The notes under the pieces: model-generated
The model's input: the letters and a program-made list of their open reading frames with translations, nothing else
What the model was told of the DNA's origin: nothing
Database searches by the model: none
DNA from: Phascolarctobacterium sp.
Lineage (GTDB): Bacteria; Bacillota; Negativicutes; Acidaminococcales; Acidaminococcaceae
Direction of reading: 5' to 3'
Assembly: GCA_022718015.1 (NCBI GenBank)
Contig: JAIHZV010000006.1
Span: 1-15,151, forward strand
Length of the DNA stretch: 15,151 nt
In this document: positions 1 to 6,392 of the stretch, one piece after another
How positions within the stretch are numbered: position 1 is the first letter of the stretch
Layout: every line of letters starts with the position of its first letter
Made by a program: the position numbers and the translations under genes

Positions 1-46
1 GGTCTTGACATTTTAACTCAAGCAGCGAGCACTCGGAGATATTCAT
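1..46 (-). CDS. Possible start of a gene running off the left edge (partial)
   Basis: An ATG at 46 (minus strand) opens a frame that stays open to the window edge: 15 codons beginning MNISECSLLELKCQD. An in-frame TAA lies four codons upstream, so this is the first possible start. It follows the methyltransferase in the same direction after about 200 bp. Only 15 residues are visible, so no function can be given and the open frame could be chance. The next few hundred bases to the left would settle it. Confidence 0.35.
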   Translation of the reverse strand, partial: MNISECSLLELKCQD

Positions 47-242
47 TTCTGTTTTTTATCCCAACTGGCTTATAATTCGGATATTTTATCTAAATTTGTA
101 TAGTAAATCAAAGCCTCTTTTGTGCTTCGTTTTATTCATGTTGCATCCATTTGGAACGGCAAAAGTTCGCAGCTTTCGTCGTTCCGCTTTTGGGTTGCTG
201 CATCTTGTTTGTTCATGCTTGTGAAAGCCAAAACAAATGAGC
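47..242. other. Gene-free AT-rich gap downstream of the methyltransferase
   Basis: No convincing gene is present. On the minus strand there are two very short overlapping frames, 216-136 (26 codons, starting MNKQDAATQK) and 139-86 (17 codons, starting MNKTKHKRGF), joined by an ATGA overlap. Both are too short to call. On the plus strand TAAATTTG at 91-98 matches the Bacteroidota -7 consensus TAnnTTTG, but no TTG sits at the matching -33 distance and no gene follows it. I see no strong hairpin followed by a T-tract. Confidence 0.5.
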
Positions 243-1067
243 TTACAGCTTTGCAATCATTATGTCTTTGTAGGCTGCAAAATCATTTATGCGACTGTTT
301 TGCACGTACTTTTGTGCGTCTTTCAGCAGCTTGCCTCCAAAGCTCTGGTTTATCCAGTCGCAAAGCTCTATTATCTGGCTTTTGCCTGATGTGAACAAAA
401 CGTATTTTGTGTCGTCCAACAATGTAAGAACGTCCAAATAGTCTTTCAGTTGCCAATATGTATCAGCTTTATATGCGCTGTGTTCTGTCTGCAAATATGG
501 AGGGTCAAGTAAGAACAGAGCCTTTTTGTTTGCCTTGTGAGCATTGAACAGTTCGCGATAATCGCAGTGTGTTACTTCCAGACCACTGAGATAATTTGCA
601 ACATTGTAGTCCGTCTTTACCATTCTGTTGTACATGGTCTGTTTGGTCAGCTCCTCATAACTTTGCGCCCAGTTTCCCGAAAACAAAAGAGAACCAGAAA
701 GCGTGATATAATCGACCGCATGTCTCTTCTCTTCCTCTGCACACAACTCCAGTATCTTTATTTTCGTTTCTGTGGGGACTTTTTTGTTGTCTGGTACATT
801 TACCAGCAATGGTGCAATGGAACGCAACAGCGCGTTTGTATTGGCCGCATTTGCCAATCTTGTGTCATAATGGTCAAAATCGTTGTAAATCACACGGCAA
901 TTGGGCAAGGTGTCTTTCGCTACACGTGAAAGCAGACCAGAGCCTCCGAAAAGGTCAACCACAGTATCTATGTCCTGAGTTTGCGCCAGAACTTCACTAA
1001 AACGCCTGACGTAATAACGTTTTGAACCTCTGAAAGGCAGAGGTGAGCTTGAAAATCGCTTAATCAT
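243..1067 (-). CDS. D12-class N6-adenine DNA methyltransferase (orphan, phage-type)
   Basis: This 274-residue protein should transfer a methyl group from S-adenosylmethionine to the N6 of adenine in DNA. The N-terminus carries the Dam/D12-type segment PLPFRGSKRYY (residues 9-19). The SAM-binding motif DLFGGSG lies at 38-44, followed by YNDFDH (61-66). The catalytic motif is DPPY at 188-191. Length and motif order fit the D12 family (Dam, M.DpnIIA relatives). No restriction endonuclease gene is visible, so it looks like an orphan methylase, which phages often use to protect their DNA or alter regulation. The gene is noticeably richer in A+T than the tail genes and sits after a 341-bp gap, so it may be a separate transcription unit. 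The target sequence cannot be read from the protein. Start at 1067 chosen because it gives the complete N-terminal motif. Confidence 0.93.
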   Translation of the reverse strand: MIKRFSSSPLPFRGSKRYYVRRFSEVLAQTQDIDTVVDLFGGSGLLSRVAKDTLPNCRVIYNDFDHYDTRLANAANTNALLRSIAPLLVNVPDNKKVPTETKIKILELCAEEEKRHAVDYITLSGSLLFSGNWAQSYEELTKQTMYNRMVKTDYNVANYLSGLEVTHCDYRELFNAHKANKKALFLLDPPYLQTEHSAYKADTYWQLKDYLDVLTLLDDTKYVLFTSGKSQIIELCDWINQSFGGKLLKDAQKYVQNSRINDFAAYKDIMIAKL

Positions 1068-1408
1068 TCAGCATAATGGAAAATTTTTATTATAAATGTT
1101 TTGAAATGTCTGATATTCAACGTACCTTTGTGGCAGGTTTGTTAGCTTCGGCGACGTGCAGAACCCTACCACAGGGTTTTAAGTCGATATGAAGAAGGGC
1201 TTCCCCTGGTTTGGGGAACTGAACAAAATTTTGATAATGTCCCTTTGCATCCTTGTTATTCTCCGTTGGTAGCGAAAAGCTCCCGATTATTTGGATAACA
1301 ACTTAAAGATTTTGGACAACACCACATTTCTACGCACGGCATACATTGAGTTACGACCGCAGGGACTTAAAAGAGGAACGCAAAGAGCGCACCTTTTTTT
1401 TTTATGCC
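1068..1408. other. 341-bp intergenic region with hairpins and no firm gene
   Basis: This gap holds several inverted repeats (listed separately) and a run of ten T (1394-1403, plus strand) just past the stop of the 440-residue gene. Two short open frames overlap it without good support. One is a 38-codon plus-strand frame, 1076-1192. The other is a longer minus-strand frame (roughly 1120-1305, encoding for example HIDLKPCGRVLHVAEANKP) that has no ATG start. Open frames on both strands over the same hairpins suggest a structured or repeated intergenic element rather than a gene. For the minus-strand methyltransferase this region is the 5' leader. I found no clear TAnnTTTG promoter for that gene. 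Confidence 0.55.
1124..1218. promoter_or_regulatory. Two alternative hairpins plus a third stem-loop upstream of the methyltransferase
   Basis: The segment 1162-1178 forms a perfect 6-bp stem (AACCCT / AGGGTT, 5-base loop). The left arm of that stem can instead pair with 1129-1139 (TGTGGCAGGTT against AACCCTACCACA), giving a longer stem with one mismatch and one bulge. The two folds cannot coexist. A third hairpin, TTCCCC/GGGGAA with a 6-base loop, lies at 1201-1218. Either strand can fold this way. None is followed by a convincing T-tract, so a classical terminator is not supported. The structure could be an attenuator, a small RNA or part of a dispersed repeat. Confidence 0.4.
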
Positions 1409-2731
1409 TTATTCTATGGAAAACGCGCGGTAATACTTGTATTTATAGATATACACAGGACGATTGTTTTTATCAATCCCCTGCTGTATGCGTGTCCTCA
1501 GCCTGCGGAGGTGGTATTTTAATTTCAGAATGTTACCGCCGACTGCCACTGAGCCGTCTGCATTGTAGCTCACCACCTGAATGCCTATCTGTGTGTATGC
1601 GCTGTTTTGTGTGTGTGCGCTTTTCTTTACCGTTATGGCGTTGCGTACACCTGTCATGCGGTACACCTCGTTACCGCTTGCATCATCCGCCTTTTTCACT
1701 ACAAAAGGACGGCACAGTCCACCCAGTTCTTTGTTCAGCATATCATGGTCGAGCTTTGTATTTGCCACAGAAATACATTTCGGTACATACCATGTGCCTG
1801 CTGTCGATGTGTTCAGCACCACACCTTTATAATGCACATACTGCCTCTTGGGAGCACGCTTGATGCGTTTGCCCCTGTTCTTGGTGTAAGCCTTTCCGCC
1901 GCCAGTGCTGCGCCAGCGTGAACGGCGTTTCTTGCGCAGCATGATGATTTTGCACCCCTCTGGCAGTTTGCCGTGCCTGATATACACCGTTCCAGCCACG
2001 ATTTTACATTCGAGGTTCAAGTTTTCGCCCTCCAGTTTCCAGCCGCTGCCGCCTATCCATGTGCTGCCGTTGTAGTAGCGCGTGTATTTCCTGCCGTCTG
2101 GCAGATAGACGGTTTGCCGCACGCTCTTGGCCGTACCCGTTGGCAGGACTTCCACACCATAGTTTGTACTGTCTCCCACTTTAACGGATTTGGTGCAGCT
2201 CACGACGCAAGGCGTGGTCAGTGCGTCCAGTTGTGACTGTGTTACCCCCTCCTTGCTCAAAAGCGGCATTTTCTCCGCCAGAATATCTTGCAGGTAGTTA
2301 AGCACGGTCTGCGGCATTTGCTTGATTTTCTCGCCGAGCGTCTGGTTGCTCTCCAGCACAGCAAACTTGCTGTATTCGTAGGACTCACCGCTGGCAGAGG
2401 AAGAAAGTGCAGCAATGCGGTATGTACGCGCTTCGGTGTATGTCTCACCGTATGCCTTAATGTCGGTTTTCTTGGTTGTTACATTTACATACCTGATATT
2501 GGCCGACGGTATGGGTTTCGCCGCCAGCGTGAGGACTTCGCCGTTGATAAACGCCAGCCCCGTGTTCGTGCCGTCGGGTTGGCGTAGAATGTACTTGCTG
2601 CCGCCGATATATCCCAACAGCTGCAATATCATTACCTGCTGCTGTATAAAGTCCAGCGTCTGCGTGGAAAGTGGATATTTGCCCTGTCCACCCGATGCGG
2701 TGGTGGTGCTTGTATAATTTGCTTTTTGCAT
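1409..2731 (-). CDS. Phage structural protein of unknown function, last gene of the tail operon
   Basis: A 440-residue protein beginning 11 bases after the gpI-position gene, so it belongs to the tail operon. The first part (about 1-175) has a segment starting TLDFIQQQVMILQLLGYIGG, then a helical stretch (about 130-160). The middle contains a possible beta-rich repeat-like section with GSTWIGGSGWKLEGENL (222-238). Residues 265-296 form an unusually basic patch with 17 Lys/Arg in 32 residues, which may bind nucleic acid, lipopolysaccharide or another acidic surface. The C-terminus is Tyr/Lys-rich. Its position after J and I is where tail fibre genes sit in P2-like phages, so a fibre or baseplate decoration role is plausible. 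I do not recognise a named family. Confidence 0.85.
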   Translation of the reverse strand: MQKANYTSTTTASGGQGKYPLSTQTLDFIQQQVMILQLLGYIGGSKYILRQPDGTNTGLAFINGEVLTLAAKPIPSANIRYVNVTTKKTDIKAYGETYTEARTYRIAALSSSASGESYEYSKFAVLESNQTLGEKIKQMPQTVLNYLQDILAEKMPLLSKEGVTQSQLDALTTPCVVSCTKSVKVGDSTNYGVEVLPTGTAKSVRQTVYLPDGRKYTRYYNGSTWIGGSGWKLEGENLNLECKIVAGTVYIRHGKLPEGCKIIMLRKKRRSRWRSTGGGKAYTKNRGKRIKRAPKRQYVHYKGVVLNTSTAGTWYVPKCISVANTKLDHDMLNKELGGLCRPFVVKKADDASGNEVYRMTGVRNAITVKKSAHTQNSAYTQIGIQVVSYNADGSVAVGGNILKLKYHLRRLRTRIQQGIDKNNRPVYIYKYKYYRAFSIE

Positions 2732-2742
2732 AGTTGTTACAT

Positions 2743-3264
2743 TTAACTGATAGGCATATAAATTGCCCTTTTTGATATGAGCTTGTATTTATCGACCAAA
2801 GCCGCTATTTCGGTGAGGCTCGTGTCGTAGAGGTCTGAGGGTACAGCCACAAGAAAACTGTTTTGCTGTGCCGTCAGTTTTTCCTCGTTGGTAAGCACTG
2901 GAACGGCTGTGTGGTCGTCCTGATACTCGCCCTTGTCATTGTATTGGTTTTCTGGTGCTGCCAGCGCAATGCGCGTGCCTGTCTCCGTAATGGCATACAG
3001 CCATTCCCCGTCGCGCTCTATTGTTCGTATGTCGAACTTTACCCCCGTGGGGCTTTTGAAAGCGTCATTGAGCACGGCACGCAAATAACACACTTGCCCG
3101 TTGTGGGTCAGTCTGTATGTATGTGCGGCGCGTGCTTCCGCAAACTGGTCGTAAACCGCTTGCAGACCGACAAGAGCAGCGCGAAGCAGTCCGAAGATGA
3201 GAGGCTGGCGGTAGAACGTGGGCAGAAGCTGCAACACAAACCGCTTTAAGTCGATTTCAAACAT
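2743..3264 (-). CDS. Baseplate/tail protein in the gpI position
   Basis: A 173-residue protein whose start codon overlaps the stop of the gpJ-like gene by one base (TAATG), indicating translational coupling. In P2-like phages the gene after J is I, a baseplate component. The N-terminal segment (about 7-45) is a leucine-rich helix, LLPTFYRQPLIFGLLRAALV, followed by ARAAHTYRLTHNGQVCYLRA. The rest looks beta-rich and includes an Asp/Glu-rich loop (about 105-120). The gpI assignment rests mainly on gene order: sequence similarity to P2 gpI is not obvious to me. The gene itself is secure because it has full-length coding character and tight spacing on both sides. Confidence 0.75.
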   Translation of the reverse strand: MFEIDLKRFVLQLLPTFYRQPLIFGLLRAALVGLQAVYDQFAEARAAHTYRLTHNGQVCYLRAVLNDAFKSPTGVKFDIRTIERDGEWLYAITETGTRIALAAPENQYNDKGEYQDDHTAVPVLTNEEKLTAQQNSFLVAVPSDLYDTSLTEIAALVDKYKLISKRAIYMPIS

Positions 3265-4142
3265 TATTCTACTGCTTTATATTCCTCATATATGACATTG
3301 GCCGTGCCGCCGACTATCTCATAATAACCGCTATACGGTCGGTTATAGCCTACGACGGTGGTATAGTTGCTTGCATTGCGCGCCTTGGCCTGTACACCTC
3401 CGCTTGCACTGTTGATGTCCACCACCACGACCGCAGGTATCGCCTTAATGGCTTCCAGCAGGTCGGTATTTCGATAAATGCCGTTAAATGGCAAATTGGT
3501 GATTACAGACCGCACCGCCTCGTCCACTGGTTTTGAGCCGTCTGGCAGTTCGCCGCGCTCGTTCATCAGCGTTGGGTCGTAGTAAACTTTCAAGTTAATG
3601 CGGATAAGGTCGGCCTCCTCATTGCGAAGCTGCACGCTTACCCCTGCGTCCTTTATCTCGTTTACATAGTGCTTCAGGGCTGCAAACTGGCTTTTGTTAA
3701 GCAGGCACGGCTTGCCGTCGTCTGTCCGTCCTGCCACCTTGATGTAAACGGTCGTTTCGTCTTCTGTGGCCACTGCATACTTCACGACCTGAGCCGTATC
3801 GATGTCTGTTTCGCTCATGCTGCTGGTGTCGTAGCGGTCGGTGTTCTCCAGAAGTCTGTACCCGTACATGAAAGCCTTTACTTTGTTCACATACCAGCGT
3901 AGCGTATGAGGTTCGAGCTGTTCGATGCGGCTGTCCACCTCTGCGGCGTGCTTGTCGAAAAGTACCTCGACCGCCCATACCGCGCAGGCGAAGACATAGA
4001 AAAGCACGTTTTCAATGCTTACACTGCTGAACTGCTGGTCGAATGTCTTGCGCGTGTCCAGACCGTAGGCCGTAACGACGGCGCGTTCCTTTGCAAACGC
4101 TGCCGTCATTCCATTTTTGATGTCCGAAATACTTCGAGCCAT
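3264..4142 (-). CDS. Baseplate J-like protein
   Basis: This 292-residue protein resembles the baseplate wedge proteins of the gpJ family, which join the tail-tube/hub to the fibre-bearing edge of a contractile tail. The N-terminus is helical (about 1-100) and contains HTLRWYVNKVKAFMYG (79-94), the conserved helix preceding the wedge domain in Bacteroidales versions. The central part (115-190) is beta-rich. The region around 205-245, with DEAVRSVITNLPFNGIYRNT and AIPAVVVVDI, matches the typical J end domain, where a new subunit contacts its neighbour. It starts 12 bases after the small protein gene and overlaps the gpI-position gene. In P2, J directly follows W. Here the fibre genes and the retroelement lie between the two. 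Confidence 0.85.
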   Translation of the reverse strand: MARSISDIKNGMTAAFAKERAVVTAYGLDTRKTFDQQFSSVSIENVLFYVFACAVWAVEVLFDKHAAEVDSRIEQLEPHTLRWYVNKVKAFMYGYRLLENTDRYDTSSMSETDIDTAQVVKYAVATEDETTVYIKVAGRTDDGKPCLLNKSQFAALKHYVNEIKDAGVSVQLRNEEADLIRINLKVYYDPTLMNERGELPDGSKPVDEAVRSVITNLPFNGIYRNTDLLEAIKAIPAVVVVDINSASGGVQAKARNASNYTTVVGYNRPYSGYYEIVGGTANVIYEEYKAVE

Positions 4143-4154
4143 AAGCGCAGCCTT

Positions 4155-4526
4155 TTAGAGTTCACGGGCGATAAGCTCGTCGATCATGGTCTTTACAGTG
4201 CGGCGGTTTTCCTCAAAGGCTTTGAGTTCTTCCGCGTGCTGGTCGGTGTCGGTGCCGTTGGCGAGGATGGCAATCTGGCTGTCGATGTCATATTCCGTAC
4301 CGATTAGCCCCGCCACGAACTTGGCGCGGCGGTTGTCGTCGTTTACGCCTTTTGCCTCTACCATGGTGCCACCGTCAGGGTGGCTGCCCGTATAGGAGAA
4401 GCCCTGCACGCTCTCGCCCGTTTCCTCGTTCTTCACTTCTGCCTTCTCCTCATTGAGGTAAAGCAGGTAATGCTCATTGTCGAACTTTACGAAATTCTTT
4501 CTTTCAATGTAACTAACTGTGTGCAT
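4155..4526 (-). CDS. Small acidic phage protein of unknown function, directly after the reverse transcriptase
   Basis: The reading frame is open back to 4568, but the ATG at 4526 is preferred: it lies 8 bases after the RT stop, whereas the upstream start would overlap the RT by 34 bases. The product is 123 residues (MHTVSYIERKNFVKFDNEHY...), with a beta-rich first half containing a tyrosine-rich segment, GFSYTGSHPDGGTMVEAKG, and a helical C-terminus, HAEELKAFEENRRTVKTMID. It is acidic overall. Retroelement Avd proteins are small, basic and all-helical, so this does not look like Avd despite its position. A fibre-assembly chaperone is another option. I cannot assign a function. Confidence 0.8.
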   Translation of the reverse strand: MHTVSYIERKNFVKFDNEHYLLYLNEEKAEVKNEETGESVQGFSYTGSHPDGGTMVEAKGVNDDNRRAKFVAGLIGTEYDIDSQIAILANGTDTDQHAEELKAFEENRRTVKTMIDELIAREL

Positions 4527-4534
4527 AACTCTGT

Positions 4535-5878
4535 TTATTGGTCGGGGTCGACGATGCTGTAAAAGCATCTCTTACCGTCGCTCCCGATGGGTTGCTTGAT
4601 AATCTTTGCAGCCACGGGTTCGGTAAGTTCCACACCGTCAAACTGACGCATAAGGGCTTTTGACCCTGTAAAGGTGATATGTTTCACCCACCCCATTACG
4701 GGGTTGCCGTCGTCGTCCACAATCTTGCCAGAATTGTATTCCAGCTGTTCGTAAATCTCGTACTGAATGGTTAGCATTTCACCGTCATACTTCGACTTGG
4801 AAACGTCGTAGCCAGCCAGATGGATTTCACGGTTGAGAATTGTGTCGATGTGGTACTTGCCGCCTGTGAGCTTTCCCTGTTTTGGTTTGATGTCGCTGAA
4901 TTTTTTCATACCTAAAGTTTTTATTAAATGTTTACTGTCACAATGTACCATAAAGCCGAGCCGCGAGGCGACTTTTAGGCGTATCTGGTCATTGGCCATG
5001 CCGCGCTTCCTTAACCGCGCCACTTCCCTGCATAACGCTTTTTTGTTGCGCTTGCGGGCGAGGCAGTGGTCATGGTAGGTGACATAGCCGATGAAGTCGA
5101 TACCACGGCTTTCCACGGGAAAGATTTGGTAGTTTCCTTTCAGCGTCAGTTGTCTGTCATTGTTCAAATAGTCATTAAAATAGACTAAAACACTGCTTAA
5201 AAACTGTTTGCTGTCCGAAAGAACCACGATGTCGTCAGCGTAGCGGTAATAATACCGCACGCCCACGAACTCCTTCACGAGGTGGTCGAGTTCCGACAAA
5301 TAAAGGTTTGCGAAATATTGGGAAATGTAATTGCCGATGGGTACGCCGTCCGCACTTTCGATGATGTCGTCCAGCAGCCACAGCACTGATGGGTCTTTGA
5401 TTTTCTTTCGTACAACCATTTTCAGTGTGTCGTGGTTTATGGACGGATAGAATTTGCGCACGTCTATTTTTAGGCAGTAGCGCGTCCCGTCGGGGTCTTT
5501 ACGTAGGTCTGCACGCAGTCTGTGCAGAAGCGAGTGGATGCCGCGCCCTCTTATGCAAGCGTATGTGTCATTGGTGAAGGTCGGAGTCCATAATGGCTCT
5601 AATATCTGCAATATAGCCCACTGCACCACACGGTCGCGGTACGGTAGCTTGTAGATTTCGCGCTTTTTAGGCTCGTACTTTATAAAAATCTCATACGCCG
5701 AGGTCGTGTAGGTTCGGGTCTTTAGCTCCGTCTGCAATACTTGCAGGTTCTGAGCCAGATTTTTCTCGAACTCTACCACCTCATCACGCTGCCTTTTGCC
5801 CTGCCCCGCATTGTGGGCTGCCAGCAAAAGGTTGGGCATTGAGCAAATTTGCTCAAACAAATAGCCTTTTCTTTTCAT
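4535..5878 (-). CDS. Diversity-generating retroelement reverse transcriptase with fused C-terminal domain
   Basis: This 447-residue protein copies the template-repeat RNA into cDNA with errors at adenine. The RT core spans about 1-320: KIDVRKFYPSI (137-147) carries the first metal-binding Asp, IGNYISQ (181-187) is the retroelement-type domain 4 motif (group II intron and retron enzymes have QGxxxSP), and YADD (213-216) is the catalytic box. Near 260 comes GIDFIGYVTY. From residue 324 (MKKFSDIKPKQGKLTGG...) there is a second domain of about 124 residues that DGR RTs do not normally need. It contains ITFTGSKALMRQF (401-413) and looks beta-rich. The frame is continuous, so this is a fusion, although the internal ATG at 4909 could also start a separate product. 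The gene begins 175 bases after the template repeat and ends 8 bases before the next gene. Confidence 0.96.
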   Translation of the reverse strand: MKRKGYLFEQICSMPNLLLAAHNAGQGKRQRDEVVEFEKNLAQNLQVLQTELKTRTYTTSAYEIFIKYEPKKREIYKLPYRDRVVQWAILQILEPLWTPTFTNDTYACIRGRGIHSLLHRLRADLRKDPDGTRYCLKIDVRKFYPSINHDTLKMVVRKKIKDPSVLWLLDDIIESADGVPIGNYISQYFANLYLSELDHLVKEFVGVRYYYRYADDIVVLSDSKQFLSSVLVYFNDYLNNDRQLTLKGNYQIFPVESRGIDFIGYVTYHDHCLARKRNKKALCREVARLRKRGMANDQIRLKVASRLGFMVHCDSKHLIKTLGMKKFSDIKPKQGKLTGGKYHIDTILNREIHLAGYDVSKSKYDGEMLTIQYEIYEQLEYNSGKIVDDDGNPVMGWVKHITFTGSKALMRQFDGVELTEPVAAKIIKQPIGSDGKRCFYSIVDPDQ

Positions 5879-5897
5879 TACGGGTCATTGTTTCTTT

Positions 5898-5921
5898 GGG
5901 TCTGCGGGTCTGTCGGGTCTG
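5898..5921. repeat. Three tandem copies of GGGTCTG before the RT start
   Basis: GGGTCTG occurs at 5898-5904, 5906-5912 and 5915-5921, separated by one and two bases. On the coding strand this is CAGACCC three times, between 20 and 43 bases upstream of the RT ATG. It lies in the template-to-RT spacer, a region that in Bordetella phage is needed for cDNA priming. A role here is only a guess. Confidence 0.6.
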
Positions 5922-6053
5922 TCTGCTTTGCATAGTCGGGAATGGTCGAGACGGTGAAAGCCGCCCTACTGATACCCTTTTTGTCTTGCTATCTTTTGCC
6001 AAGAGGCAAGGTTCATTTCTCTTTTGTCGCCATTTCTGGTTTATATCTTGCAA

Positions 6054-6174
6054 AGTATAGGGGCGACGAGTAGTTCGCATTCGCATTCGTAGCCGTGTTG
6101 TTCGAATTCGTGTAGAACGCACCTGCGTTCGTGCCATTGTTCGCGTTACCACCAGCCGCGCGGACACGAAGACC
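6054..6174 (-). repeat. DGR template repeat (TR)
   Basis: A 121-bp copy of the variable repeat at offset 375 bases (TR position + 375 = VR position). Read in the frame of the target gene it encodes GLRVRAAGGNANNGTNAGAF and continues, with many AAC/AAT codons at the sites that vary. The coding strand has 29 adenines and 12 of them differ in the VR. None of the 92 other bases differs. Differences on the plus strand are T at 6056, 6058, 6071, 6075, 6081, 6098, 6107, 6129, 6132, 6141, 6146 and 6147. Under uniform substitution the chance of all 12 falling on adenines is about 4e-8 by hand calculation. Confidence 0.96.
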
Positions 6175-6274
6175 ACTGCGAGAGAACTGCAACCTGTCGT
6201 TATATCTTACGACGGTGCAAAATTAACCATTTTTCAGCGAGAAAACGCCTGTTTCCCAATATATTTCGACCGCC

Positions 6275-6306
6275 TTACGGCGGTAGTTTTAGGCTACGCG
6301 CCGTAA
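6275..6306. other. Strong stem-loop between the variable and template repeats
   Basis: TTACGGCGGTAG (6275-6286) pairs with CTACGCGCCGTAA (6294-6306) to form 12 base pairs with a single bulged G (6298) and a 7-base loop. A competing perfect 6-bp hairpin, ACCGCC/GGCGGT with a 4-base loop, spans 6269-6284 and uses part of the same left arm. Neither is followed by a T-tract in the direction of the operon, so a classical terminator is not supported. The placement between VR and TR suggests a structured part of the template RNA or a target-site structure. Confidence 0.55.
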
Positions 6307-6352
6307 CATTCTTTACTTTCGGTATTCAAAATTTCAAAGAGCGACTTTCATA

Positions 6353-6392
6353 TTCTCGTTTTCGGGGCTTCGCCCGTGTCCGTTCTCGTTTT
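6353..6392. repeat. Direct repeat TTCTCGTTTT flanking a GC-rich hairpin just past the variable gene
   Basis: The 10-base repeat occurs at 6353-6362 and 6383-6392. The second copy overlaps the stop codon of the variable protein. Between them lies GGGC-TTC-GCCC (6365-6375), which on the coding strand is GGGC-GAA-GCCC. In Bordetella phage BPP-1 a hairpin/cruciform with a GAAA loop just downstream of the variable repeat raises retrohoming efficiency. Here the hairpin is smaller and about 55 bases beyond the VR end, so the analogy is tentative. Confidence 0.5.

Larger units (their letters stand above)
5879..6390. other. 512-bp non-coding spacer of the retroelement
   Basis: The stretch lies between the stop of the variable protein and the RT start. 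It contains the template repeat (6054-6174), a hairpin with a flanking direct repeat just past the variable gene, a strong 12-bp stem-loop at 6275-6306, and GGGTCTG repeats close to the RT. Frames of 107 and 64 codons that cross this area are out-of-frame readings of the two repeats and are not credible genes. The RNA covering this spacer is expected to be the template transcript. I see no clear promoter, but transcription from the tail operon would suffice. Confidence 0.8.

Noticed and set aside
122..394. 90-codon plus-strand frame preceded by a TAnnTTTG-like motif at 91-98
   Set aside because: It overlaps the methyltransferase C-terminus in antisense, and the motif lacks a matching -33 element.
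1076..1192. 38-codon plus-strand frame across the hairpins
   Set aside because: Short, overlaps structured DNA and is antisense to another open frame. Neither has convincing start signals, so a non-coding element is more likely.
1394..1403. T10 run past the last tail gene as a terminator
   Set aside because: On the operon strand it is a run of A, not T. On the plus strand only a 3-bp stem precedes it. No gene there needs it.
4155..4568. Longer start for the small gene after the RT
   Set aside because: This would overlap the RT by 34 bases and add MLLQHRRPRPINRV, which is the RT end read in another frame. The ATG at 4526 fits the usual short spacing.
5853..6176. 107-codon minus-strand frame overlapping the template repeat (MVFVSARLVVTRT...)
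   Set aside because: It is the template repeat read in a different frame from the target gene, runs into the RT start, and has an Arg/Met/Thr-rich composition typical of an out-of-frame reading.
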